Shown: one piece after another, positions 8,620 to 15,858 of the stretch
Layout of the letters: every line of letters starts with the position of its first letter
Position numbering within the stretch: position 1 is the first letter of the stretch
Origin: Azophilus sp965215035
Lineage (GTDB): Bacteria > Pseudomonadota > Gammaproteobacteria > Pseudomonadales > Azotimanducaceae
Length of the DNA stretch: 64,000 bases
Reading direction: 5' to 3'
Assembly: GCA_965215035.1 (NCBI GenBank)
Contig: OZ244040.1
Coordinates: forward strand, 1,302,001 to 1,366,000
Position numbers and translations under genes: made by a program
Notes under the pieces: generated by a model
The model's database searches: none
Told to the model about the DNA's origin: nothing
What the model saw: the letters and a program-made list of their open reading frames with translations, nothing else

Positions 8620-9510
8620 TCAGAAGTGGCGATAGCCCGCAAGGTCTGCGGGAGCGCCGTCAAGCAATAGGCCCGGCGAGTCCGTCACGGTCCCGATTAC
8701 CGGGTAGTGCTTGCGCAGTTGCGCATCCGCCGTGGTGAAACAGAGCACATAGTCGTCGCCGCCGTGCAGTGCCTGGTCGAGAGCGGCGCCGGCTGCCAGG
8801 GGTACCGCTTGGCTTTCCAGGCTCACCCCCACGCGGGATGCCGCGCACAGGTGGCCGATGTCCTGCAACAGGCCGTCCGATACATCGATGCAGCTCGTTG
8901 CGCTCCGGCGCAGTTGGGGCGCGAGTGCGAACGGCGGCCGGGGGTGCCAATAGGGGCGCTCCAGGGCGGAGAGGCGACCCGGTCGGGAGGCGGCCAGGTC
9001 GGCCGTTGCAAGCGCCAGTGCCGCACCCCCAAGTGGGCCGCTGACACAAACCGCATCGTCTGGCCTGGCGCCGCTGCGTAGCAGCGCCGATCCGGATGGC
9101 AGCGTGCCGTGCACAGCGATGGTCAGCGCCAGGTCGCCCAGCGCCAGATTGCCGCCGACGATGTGAATGCCGGCGTCCCGCGAAGCCTCGGCAAGGCCGC
9201 GCGCAATCGCCGCGGCGCAATCCCGGTCCGGTGTCGGCAGGCTGAGCGCCACCAGCGCCCAGCCCGGCTCGGCCCCCATGGCCGCCAGATCGGACAAGCT
9301 CGCCATCAAGCTGCGATAGGCGATGAGTTCCGGAGCCGCGCCCCGGGGAAAGTGTACGCCGGCCAGAAAACTGTCGATGGAACTCACTAGCTCGAACCCA
9401 TCCGGAACGTGCAGCACCGCCGCGTCGTCGCCGCTTCCCACCCGCAGCCAGGGTGCCTCGCCGGGGCCCAAAACGTCGACGATGGTATCGATCAACTCGA
9501 ATTCATTCAC
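8620..9510 (-). CDS. thiL: Thiamine-monophosphate kinase
   Basis: A 296-residue ATP-dependent kinase making thiamine diphosphate from thiamine monophosphate. Motifs of the ThiL/PurM superfamily are clear: N-terminal 'GSGDDAAVL', 'IDSFLAGVHFP' (usually D.LVEGVHF), 'SLSDLAAMGAEP', 'GGNLALGDLALTI' and 'DVSDGLLQDIGHL'. The C-terminal 'HGGDDYVLCFT' matches the family HGGEDYEL with D for E. It follows nusB by 41 bases on the same strand, the order seen in many Proteobacteria. Confidence 0.92.
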   Translation of the reverse strand: MNEFELIDTIVDVLGPGEAPWLRVGSGDDAAVLHVPDGFELVSSIDSFLAGVHFPRGAAPELIAYRSLMASLSDLAAMGAEPGWALVALSLPTPDRDCAAAIARGLAEASRDAGIHIVGGNLALGDLALTIAVHGTLPSGSALLRSGARPDDAVCVSGPLGGAALALATADLAASRPGRLSALERPYWHPRPPFALAPQLRRSATSCIDVSDGLLQDIGHLCAASRVGVSLESQAVPLAAGAALDQALHGGDDYVLCFTTADAQLRKHYPVIGTVTDSPGLLLDGAPADLAGYRHF

Positions 9511-9551
9511 TGCGGGCGACTGCCGTGCGTGGGAACGAAAACGGCGTCGCG

Positions 9552-10016
9552 CTAGACATTGTGCGCATCGGCCCGCCGTTCCGCCGCCCTGACGCGCCCT
9601 GCCACCTTGTCGAGCACCCCGTTGACATACCTATGGCTCTGCTCCGCGCCGAACACCTTGGCGAGTTCCACATACTCGTCTATGACGACCCGATAGGGCA
9701 CGTCCGGGCGGTGGATTAGCTCGCAGGTGCCGAGGCGCATGACAGCCCGCTCCACCTGATCTAAGGCGTCTAGGCCGCGGTCGAGCAGGTCGCTGAACGC
9801 GGCATCGAGAGCCTCTGCCTGCCGGGTCACCCTACCCAGAATGTCGTCGAAGAAATCCCGGTCGGCCCGGACCAGCGCCTTGCCCGCATGAAACTCGGCC
9901 AGCAGTGTCTTGGTGTCGGCTTCGTTCATCTGCCACTGATAGGCGGCCTGTACCAGGGCGCGGCGCGCCTTGCGGCGCGCATACACCCGGGGCCCCTGCG
10001 TCTCCGCATCCCGCAT
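9552..10016 (-). CDS. nusB: Transcription antitermination factor NusB
   Basis: A 154-residue all-alpha RNA-binding protein. 'ARRKARRALVQAAYQWQM' is the N-terminal NusB helix with the basic RNA-binding face, and 'PYRVVIDEYVELAKVFGAEQSHRYVNGVLDKVA' is the highly conserved C-terminal signature. With NusE (S10) it binds boxA of rRNA leaders. The start at 10016 is preceded by GGAG eight bases upstream and by the end of ribD. The usual upstream neighbour ribH is missing: nusB follows ribD directly. Confidence 0.93.
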   Translation of the reverse strand: MRDAETQGPRVYARRKARRALVQAAYQWQMNEADTKTLLAEFHAGKALVRADRDFFDDILGRVTRQAEALDAAFSDLLDRGLDALDQVERAVMRLGTCELIHRPDVPYRVVIDEYVELAKVFGAEQSHRYVNGVLDKVAGRVRAAERRADAHNV

Positions 10017-10029
10017 CCCTAGTGCTCCA

Positions 10030-11136
10030 TCAAGCTGATAATGACGTATCAGTGACAGCGGGGGCGTTCCGCGCCAACCGCAACCGGAGGTCTTCCCCCA
10101 CGCGGACGCACTCCTCGATTCGGCCCCGAACCGCATCCTGCAGGTGCTCGATCCGGTTGTCGATGAGCGGGCGCGCCGCCGCGCCTAATAGGCTGGGTGC
10201 TAGGTATAGAACCATTTCGTCCCAGAGTTGCTCTTGAATCAGTGCGCCCGCCAGGGTCGGCCCGGCCTCGACGAGCACCTCGTTGCAGTGCCTTGATGCC
10301 AGGGTCGCCATGAGCTCGTGCAGGTCAACCGCGCCGGTGCCGCACTTGTGGCACTCGGCCTGGGGATGCGCCGCCTGCGGGTCGCCGGCGTGGGCGATCA
10401 ATACCGGCCCGGTCTCCGCGAAAAGCCGGGCGCTGTGGGGGGTGCGCACCCGGCTGTCGACCACAACGCGCAAGGGCTGGCGCAGACGTCCAGCGATTGC
10501 ATAGGCGGGGTCGCGCACGTTGAGCCGCGGATTATCGGCGAGCAGGGTGCCGATACCGGTTACCAGGGCGCAGCTTCGCGCTCGCCAATATTGCACATCC
10601 TGGCGGGCGGCCAAACCGGTAATCCACTGGCTTTCTCCCGATGCCATCGCCGTGCGGCCGTCCAGGGAGGCCGCCATCTTGATACGCACCCAGGGACGCC
10701 CCCACAGCATCCGCTGCCGGTGCCCCGCATTCAGGTTGCGTGCGGCGGCCAGTTCCACCACCGCCGCCTCAACCCCCGCGGCGCGTAGCCGCTCTAGGCT
10801 GCCATTGACTCTCGGGTCCGGGTCCCGGGCCGCGGCCACCACGCGCCTTACCCGCCCCGCGATCAGCGCATCCACACAGGGCGGCGTCCTGCCATGCACC
10901 GTGCATGGCTCCAGGCTGATGTACACCGTTGCGTTCGCCACATTGCCGCCGGCATCGCGAATGGCATTGACCTCCGCGTGGGCCTCGCCGCACCATTGGT
11001 GCCAGCCCCGGCCGAGCACCCGCCCGTCGCGCACGATTACGCAGCCCACCCGTGGATTGGGCGTTGTCGTGAACAAGCCACGCTCCGCCAATGCGACCGC
11101 CTCGCGCAGATACGCCAAGTCCGTCTCGGTGCTCAT
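10030..11136 (-). CDS. ribD: Bifunctional riboflavin biosynthesis deaminase/reductase RibD
   Basis: A 368-residue two-domain enzyme. The N-terminal deaminase has the zinc motifs 'HAEVNAI' and 'PCTVHGRTPPC'. The C-terminal reductase domain begins near residue 145 with 'RPWVRIKMAASLDGRTAMASGESQWITG' and contains 'LVEAGPTLAGALIQEQLWDE'. It catalyses the second and third steps of riboflavin synthesis from GTP. It overlaps nrdR by four bases (ATGA). The ribE, ribBA and ribH genes that normally follow are absent: nusB starts 14 bases after the ribD stop. Confidence 0.95.
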   Translation of the reverse strand: MSTETDLAYLREAVALAERGLFTTTPNPRVGCVIVRDGRVLGRGWHQWCGEAHAEVNAIRDAGGNVANATVYISLEPCTVHGRTPPCVDALIAGRVRRVVAAARDPDPRVNGSLERLRAAGVEAAVVELAAARNLNAGHRQRMLWGRPWVRIKMAASLDGRTAMASGESQWITGLAARQDVQYWRARSCALVTGIGTLLADNPRLNVRDPAYAIAGRLRQPLRVVVDSRVRTPHSARLFAETGPVLIAHAGDPQAAHPQAECHKCGTGAVDLHELMATLASRHCNEVLVEAGPTLAGALIQEQLWDEMVLYLAPSLLGAAARPLIDNRIEHLQDAVRGRIEECVRVGEDLRLRLARNAPAVTDTSLSA

Positions 11137-11591
11137 TGCAGATCGGTTTCAAGCCTTTGAATTTCAGCTTGGAACTCGCTTAGATCCTGGAAGGATCGAT
11201 AAACCGAGGCAAAGCGTACATAGGCCACCGCGTCGAGTTCGCGCAGTTGGTTCATGACTTCCTCGCCGACACGGCGGGATGGCAACTCCCGTTCCCCGGT
11301 GGAGCGCAATATGTGCATGATGCGGTTGACAACCGCATCGATCCTGTCGTCGGGCACTGGACGCTTTTCCAAGGCGCGCAGCAGGCCCCGGCGCAGCTTG
11401 CCTTCGTGGAAGGGTTCTCTGGAACCGTCGTTCTTGACGATTTTCGGCATCAGGAGTTCCGCGGTCTCAAAGGTGGTGAACCGCTCGTCGCAGGTTTGAC
11501 ACGCCCGCCGCCGGCGCACGGAATCGCCATCGGCCACCAGCCGGGAGTCGATCACCTTGGTGTCATCGGCACCGCAAAACGGACAATGCAT
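11133..11591 (-). CDS. nrdR: Transcriptional repressor NrdR
   Basis: A 152-residue regulator of ribonucleotide reductase genes. It has an N-terminal four-cysteine zinc ribbon (CPFC at residues 3-6 and CQTC) with 'SRLVADGDSVRRRR.C', followed by an ATP-cone domain starting 'MPKIVKNDGSREPFHEGKLRRGL' and ending 'AYVRFASVYRSFQDL'. NrdR binds NrdR boxes as an ATP/dATP-sensing oligomer. It begins 6 bases after the end of radA and is translationally coupled to ribD. Confidence 0.96.
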   Translation of the reverse strand: MHCPFCGADDTKVIDSRLVADGDSVRRRRACQTCDERFTTFETAELLMPKIVKNDGSREPFHEGKLRRGLLRALEKRPVPDDRIDAVVNRIMHILRSTGERELPSRRVGEEVMNQLRELDAVAYVRFASVYRSFQDLSEFQAEIQRLETDLQ

Positions 11592-11597
11592 GGGCCG

Positions 11598-12989
11598 CTA
11601 CCGGCGTCCGGAGCGGCTCGGCGCATCGAAGCCGGCAACCACGTCTAAGGCGCCGGTCAGGTTCTTGACGCCATGCACCGTCATACCGGCAATGGGCTGC
11701 TTAGGCCGGTTTGCGTACGGCACAATGGCGGTCTTGAACCCGTGTTTGCGCGCCTCGCGCAGCCGTTCCTGGCCATTCGCCACGGGGCGCACCTCCCCGG
11801 TCAGGCCCAGTTCCCCGAAGACGATCACGTCCCTTGGCACCGGCCGGTCGCGGAACGAGGACAGTACCGCCAGCAACAAGGCCAGGTCGCCCCCGGTCTC
11901 GGCGATGCGCACGCCGCCGGCCACGTTGGCGAATACGTCCTGGTCGGCAAGCTGAATGCCGCAGTGGCGGTGCAACACCGCGAGGTGCATGGCGAGGCGC
12001 TGCTGATCTAGGCCAACCGCGACGCGCCGGGCGTAGCCACCCTGTACCTGGTCGACCAGGGCCTGGAGTTCCACCAGCAATGGCCGCGTGCCTTCCCAGG
12101 CAACGGTGGCGACGCTGCCGGGCGCATCGTCGTCGCCCCGCTGCAGAAAAATGGCCGATGGGTTGGCCACCGGCTTCATCCCCTGCTCGGTCATGGCGAA
12201 AACGCCCAGTTCGTTAACGGCGCCGAATCGGTTTTTCACGCTACGCAGCATCCGGAAGCGGCTGCCACCGGCGCTGTCCAGCATCAGAAAGCAGTCGATC
12301 ATGTGTTCCAGCACCTTCGGCCCGGCCAGATTGCCCTCCTTGGTGACGTGCCCCACCAGCACCATCGCCGTACCAGTCTGTTTGGCGAGCCGAGTGAAGT
12401 ACGCGGCGGTCTCGCGCACCTGGCCGACGCTGCCTGGCGTACCGTCGACGCTGCGCAGTTGCATAACCTGCACCGAGTCGAGCACCAGCAAGGCCGGTTT
12501 GCGGTCGTTGACTAGGCCGGCGATGACCTCGGCGCGGGTTTCGGCGGCGGCCTGGAGTCGGTCGCGGTCCAAACCCAGGCGCTCCGCCCGTAGCGCGAGC
12601 TGCTGCAATGACTCCTCGCCGGTGGCGTAGAGAACCGTCGACGCCGCGGCGATTCGCCCGCACACCTGCAGTAGCAGCGTGCTCTTGCCGGCGCCCGGGT
12701 CGCCGCCGATCAGCACCATGGAACCCGGCACCAGCCCGCCACCGAGCACGCGGTCGAATTCGCCGAAACCGGTGTGCAGGCGGTCGGCCTCCTGGGCTCT
12801 GATATCACCCAGGTTCATAACCTGTGCTTCGCTACCGCTATAGCCGACGGCGGGCCCGGGCCCGGCGGCGGGTTGCACGGTCATGCGCGACAGCACGTTC
12901 CACTCCCCACAGGCACTGCAGCGCCCCTGCCACTGGGTATGCTCCGCGCCACAGTTGGAACAGACATAGACAGACTGTGCCCTAGCCAT
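11598..12989 (-). CDS. radA: DNA repair protein RadA (Sms)
   Basis: A 463-residue RecA-like ATPase. The N-terminal zinc finger is 'CSNCGAEHTQWQGRCSACG', Walker A is 'GGDPGAGKSTLL', the RadA-specific motif is 'KNRFG' (from VKNRFGAVNE), and the C-terminal Lon-like domain has 'GELGLTGEVRPV'. RadA drives branch migration and processing of recombination intermediates. The start at 12989 aligns with E. coli RadA; an alternative ATG at 13034, two bases past the dnaB stop, adds 15 residues and would couple translation to dnaB. Alanine racemase, usual between dnaB and radA in many relatives, is absent. Confidence 0.94.
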   Translation of the reverse strand: MARAQSVYVCSNCGAEHTQWQGRCSACGEWNVLSRMTVQPAAGPGPAVGYSGSEAQVMNLGDIRAQEADRLHTGFGEFDRVLGGGLVPGSMVLIGGDPGAGKSTLLLQVCGRIAAASTVLYATGEESLQQLALRAERLGLDRDRLQAAAETRAEVIAGLVNDRKPALLVLDSVQVMQLRSVDGTPGSVGQVRETAAYFTRLAKQTGTAMVLVGHVTKEGNLAGPKVLEHMIDCFLMLDSAGGSRFRMLRSVKNRFGAVNELGVFAMTEQGMKPVANPSAIFLQRGDDDAPGSVATVAWEGTRPLLVELQALVDQVQGGYARRVAVGLDQQRLAMHLAVLHRHCGIQLADQDVFANVAGGVRIAETGGDLALLLAVLSSFRDRPVPRDVIVFGELGLTGEVRPVANGQERLREARKHGFKTAIVPYANRPKQPIAGMTVHGVKNLTGALDVVAGFDAPSRSGRR

Positions 12990-13036
12990 CTGCCGGCTCG
13001 GCCCGGAAACAGGCACCCGGGTTGCGGACAGCATCC

Positions 13037-14440
13037 CTAGTCATCGTAGCCCGGAGGCAGGTCGTCATAGCGTTCGGACGCCAGGTCTTCGAACCGGGTG
13101 AGTTGTTCGAGAAAGCTGAGTTTCACCGTGCCTATGGGGCCGTTGCGTTGCTTGCCGATGATGATCTCCGCAATCCCCTTCTCCTCCGAGTCTTCGTTGT
13201 ATACCTCATCCCGGTAGATGAACAGAATCACGTCGGCGTCCTGCTCGATGGCGCCGGAGTCACGCAGGTCCGCCATGCGCGGCCGCCGCTGGTCCTGGGG
13301 CCGGTTCTCCAGGGCGCGGTTGAGTTGCGAGGCCGCGATCAACGGGCAGCGCAGTTCCTTGGCAATTGCCTTCAGCGACCTGGAGATCTCCGAGATCTCG
13401 TTGGTGCGGTTCTCCGGCTGACCGGAACCGCGCATGAGTTGCAGGTAATCGACAACGATCAGGCCCAGGCCCTTGTGCTCGCGCGCTACCCGGCGTGCCC
13501 GGGCCCTGATTTCGTTGGGCGACAGCGCCGGGGTATCGTCGATGTGCAGCGGCTTGTCCCGCAGCAGCGCCACCGTGCTGGAAAAGCTATTCCAGTCATG
13601 CTCGTGGAGATCTCCGGTGCGCATGCGGGTTTGATCGATGCGGGCCAGGGACGACAGCATGCGCATCACAAGCTGATCGGCGGGCATTTCGAGGCTGAAC
13701 ACCAGCGTCGGCGCGTTGCCCGCCATGATCGCATGTTCCACCATGTTCATGGCCAGCGAGGTTTTGCCCATGGAAGGCCGCCCGGCGACGATGACGAGGT
13801 CGGACTTCTGCAGGCCCGCCGTCAGCTTGTCGAGATCGGCAAAACCCGTGGCCAGGCCGGTGATGGCGCCCCTGCTCTTGGAAAGTTCGTCGATACGTTT
13901 TACCGCCCGGTCAAGCAGTGGGTTCACAGCTTGGGGGCCATCGTTTTTCAAGCGGTCTTCGGAAATCTCGAAAACCTGCTGCTCGGCGTAATCCAACAAG
14001 GCTTCGTCGGACCGCCCCTCCGGCATGAAGGCCGCCTCGGCTATGCGATTGGCGGCACCGATGAGTTGCCGAGTGGTGGACCGATCCCGCACGATGCGGG
14101 CATAGGCGGCGATATTGCTGACCCCGGGCGGGAAATCCACCAGCTCGGCCAGATAGGCGATGCCGCCGGCCTTCTCCAGCAGCCCGCGTGATCGCAGGGC
14201 CTCGGCCACCGTTACCGCATCTAAGGGCTGGTTGTCGCCGGAAAGCGCCTGCATCGCCTCGAACACGATCTGGTGCTGGGGGCGGTAGAAGTCCTTGGCG
14301 CCGACGACATCCGCCACATCGAACCAGGCATCGTTTTGCAGCATCAGCCCGCCCAGTACGGACTGTTCCGCCTCCGTCGAATGCGGGGGTACCTTCAGCG
14401 CACGGGTTTCAGGCTGTCCCGAACCGTTGGTGTCCGACAT
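13037..14440 (-). CDS. dnaB: Replicative DNA helicase DnaB
   Basis: A 467-residue hexameric 5'-3' helicase of the replication fork. The N-terminal DnaG-interacting domain starts 'VPPHSTEAEQSVLGGLML'. The RecA-like domain has Walker A 'GRPSMGKTSLAMN', Walker B 'LIVVDYLQLM' and the family motif 'ISRSLKAIAKELRCPLIAASQLNR' with the arginine finger region 'LRDSGAIEQDAD'. No intein is present. It is downstream of rplI in the S6/S18/L9 string, a conserved position. Confidence 0.97.
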   Translation of the reverse strand: MSDTNGSGQPETRALKVPPHSTEAEQSVLGGLMLQNDAWFDVADVVGAKDFYRPQHQIVFEAMQALSGDNQPLDAVTVAEALRSRGLLEKAGGIAYLAELVDFPPGVSNIAAYARIVRDRSTTRQLIGAANRIAEAAFMPEGRSDEALLDYAEQQVFEISEDRLKNDGPQAVNPLLDRAVKRIDELSKSRGAITGLATGFADLDKLTAGLQKSDLVIVAGRPSMGKTSLAMNMVEHAIMAGNAPTLVFSLEMPADQLVMRMLSSLARIDQTRMRTGDLHEHDWNSFSSTVALLRDKPLHIDDTPALSPNEIRARARRVAREHKGLGLIVVDYLQLMRGSGQPENRTNEISEISRSLKAIAKELRCPLIAASQLNRALENRPQDQRRPRMADLRDSGAIEQDADVILFIYRDEVYNEDSEEKGIAEIIIGKQRNGPIGTVKLSFLEQLTRFEDLASERYDDLPPGYDD

Positions 14441-14466
14441 AGCTCAACTCTGGTTTAAGTGCTTGG

Positions 14467-14490
14467 CGGACGCCAAAGCGTCCGGTTTTA
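14467..14490. terminator. Stem-loop in the rplI-dnaB gap
   Basis: CGGACGC and GCGTCCG form a perfect 7-bp stem with loop CAAA, followed on the + strand by GTTTTA. Read on the minus strand, which carries rplI and dnaB, the hairpin has no T-run after it, so a full terminator for rplI is doubtful; it may act as an attenuating hairpin ahead of dnaB. Confidence 0.4.
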
Positions 14491-14640
14491 TGGTGCCGAA
14501 TGCAAGCGCAAAATTGATCTACCGGGCACGCCCTGGTTCGAAATTGAGAGCCGAGCCGCGTAGCGACGCAAAGGGAGTCATAGTGATCGTTTGACAGGTG
14601 CCGACCTGCGGTGGCCGCAAACCAGCTCGAAGTGTTCGCT

Positions 14641-15090
14641 CTACTCCGCGACCACCGCCAGGGCAATGTCGATAGCAACGCCGGAGTGCAATTGCAGTGC
14701 CACCTCGTAGTCGCCCACCTGACGGATCGCGCCCTCGGGCAGGCGCACCTCGCTCTTGTGCACCTCGACACCTCGCTCCGTCAGCGCGGCGGCGATCTGC
14801 GTCGTACCTACGGAGCCGTACAGTTTGCCCTCCTCGCCGGCCTGGACCACGATGGTCAAGTCGGTGATCTCAAGCAGCCGCCTGCCGCGTTCTTCCGCCT
14901 CGGACAGCCGTTCACCGGCTACCCGCTCCAAGTCCGCCCGCCGTTCCTCGAAGGCCTTGCGGTTGTCCTCGGTGGCGCGCACGGCCTTGCCCTGGCGCAA
15001 CAGGTAGTTCCGCGCAAAGCCGGGTTTGACGGTTACCTCCTCGCCAAGTCCGCCTAGGTTCGCGATAGGCTGCAGAAGAATCACGTTCAA
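14641..15090 (-). CDS. rplI: 50S ribosomal protein L9
   Basis: A 149-residue two-domain ribosomal protein with the N-terminal rRNA-binding domain 'VILLQPIANLGGLGEEVTVKPGFARNYL', a long connecting helix and C-terminal 'GKLYGSVGTTQIAAAL'. The start is TTG at 15090, giving the standard N-terminus LNVILLQ; the ORF extension upstream has no homology. It follows rpsR by 10 bases. Confidence 0.96.
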   Translation of the reverse strand: MNVILLQPIANLGGLGEEVTVKPGFARNYLLRQGKAVRATEDNRKAFEERRADLERVAGERLSEAEERGRRLLEITDLTIVVQAGEEGKLYGSVGTTQIAAALTERGVEVHKSEVRLPEGAIRQVGDYEVALQLHSGVAIDIALAVVAE

Positions 15091-15100
15091 TGGGGTACCC

Positions 15101-15322
15101 TCATTTGTGCTGGTCGGTATACGGCAGCAGCGCAAGGTAGCGCGCGCGCTTGATCTCCTTGGCGAGTTGGCGTTGAAAGCGTGCGCTCGCCCCGGTAATG
15201 CGGCTCGGCACGATCTTGCCGGTCTCCCCGATGAACTGTTTCAGTAGATCCAAATCCTTGTAGTCCAAATCGGCGGGGTCGCTTGCCACCGCAAACTTCT
15301 TGTGACGAAATCGACGGCTCAT
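15101..15322 (-). CDS. rpsR: 30S ribosomal protein S18
   Basis: A 73-residue ribosomal protein with the conserved S18 sequence 'DYKDLDLLKQFIGETGKIVPSRITG' and 'QRQLAKEIKRARYLALLPYT'. It forms a heterodimer with S6 on the 30S platform. Its start overlaps the rpsF stop by four bases, consistent with coupled, stoichiometric synthesis. Confidence 0.97.
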   Translation of the reverse strand: MSRRFRHKKFAVASDPADLDYKDLDLLKQFIGETGKIVPSRITGASARFQRQLAKEIKRARYLALLPYTDQHK

Positions 15323-15771
15323 GTAGTCGCCTCCGCTTGCTCGGTTTTGGTGTCGTCGCCCGGGGCGTCGTCACCCTTGGCAGCCTCTTCGGCCCGTTTT
15401 GGCGGTGCCCGTTCTGGACGGCGGGTCTCCCGCTCACGCTCCTGTTCCTTCAATTCCTCTTCATAGATCTTCGAATGACCGGTCACGGCCTGCTTGCGGC
15501 GGATGATCAGGTTGCGCAATACGGCATCGTTGAACCTAAAGGCGCTCTCGAGTTCTTCGAGCACCTCCGCGCCCACCTCGATATTCATGAGGACATAGTG
15601 GGCCTTGTGGATCTTGGCCACGGGATAGACGAGTTGGCGTCGGCCCCAGTCCTCAAGGCGATGCACCTTGCCGCCGCCGCGTTCGATGAGGCCCCGATAG
15701 CGCTCGGTCATGCCGGCTACCTGGTCGCTCTGATCGGGGTGAACCAGGAATACCACCTCGTAGTGGTGCAT
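15319..15771 (-). CDS. rpsF: 30S ribosomal protein S6
   Basis: A 150-residue protein with the S6 ferredoxin-like core beginning 'HHYEVVFLVHPDQSDQV' and containing 'GKVHRLEDWGRRQLVYPVAKIHKAHYVLMN', then an acidic/basic tail of about 50 residues. The ATG at 15771 is preferred to one two codons earlier because GGAG is then six bases upstream. The first ~70 bases of this gene and its leader are duplicated at 18790-18960, part of a 2-kb segmental duplication. It normally follows rlmB, but two GT-C genes and a GT2 gene intervene here. Confidence 0.95.
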   Translation of the reverse strand: MHHYEVVFLVHPDQSDQVAGMTERYRGLIERGGGKVHRLEDWGRRQLVYPVAKIHKAHYVLMNIEVGAEVLEELESAFRFNDAVLRNLIIRRKQAVTGHSKIYEEELKEQERERETRRPERAPPKRAEEAAKGDDAPGDDTKTEQAEATT

Positions 15772-15785
15772 CGTCATCTCCTTTC

Positions 15786-15810
15786 GGTGTTGTTCGCCTC
15801 CGCCACAACC
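15786..15810 (-). promoter_or_regulatory. Possible S6:S18 leader hairpin before rpsF
   Basis: Just upstream of the rpsF ribosome site, GGTTGT can pair with ACAACACC around a GC-rich loop, followed directly by CCGAAAGGAG. Many bacteria have an autoregulatory S6:S18-binding leader here with an exposed CCG element. In the duplicated leader (18877-18901) one paired base changes C to T, which keeps pairing as G-U. The assignment is tentative. Confidence 0.3.
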
Positions 15811-15858
15811 CGGCGTGAAGCAAGGAGTTTGTGCCCCGGGGGACAAGGGGGCGCGATT

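Noticed and set aside
13022..14191. A 389-codon open frame on the + strand
   Set aside because: It is the antisense of dnaB, a secure gene; the protein shows low-complexity His/Arg/Gly-rich sequence typical of a GC-rich shadow frame.
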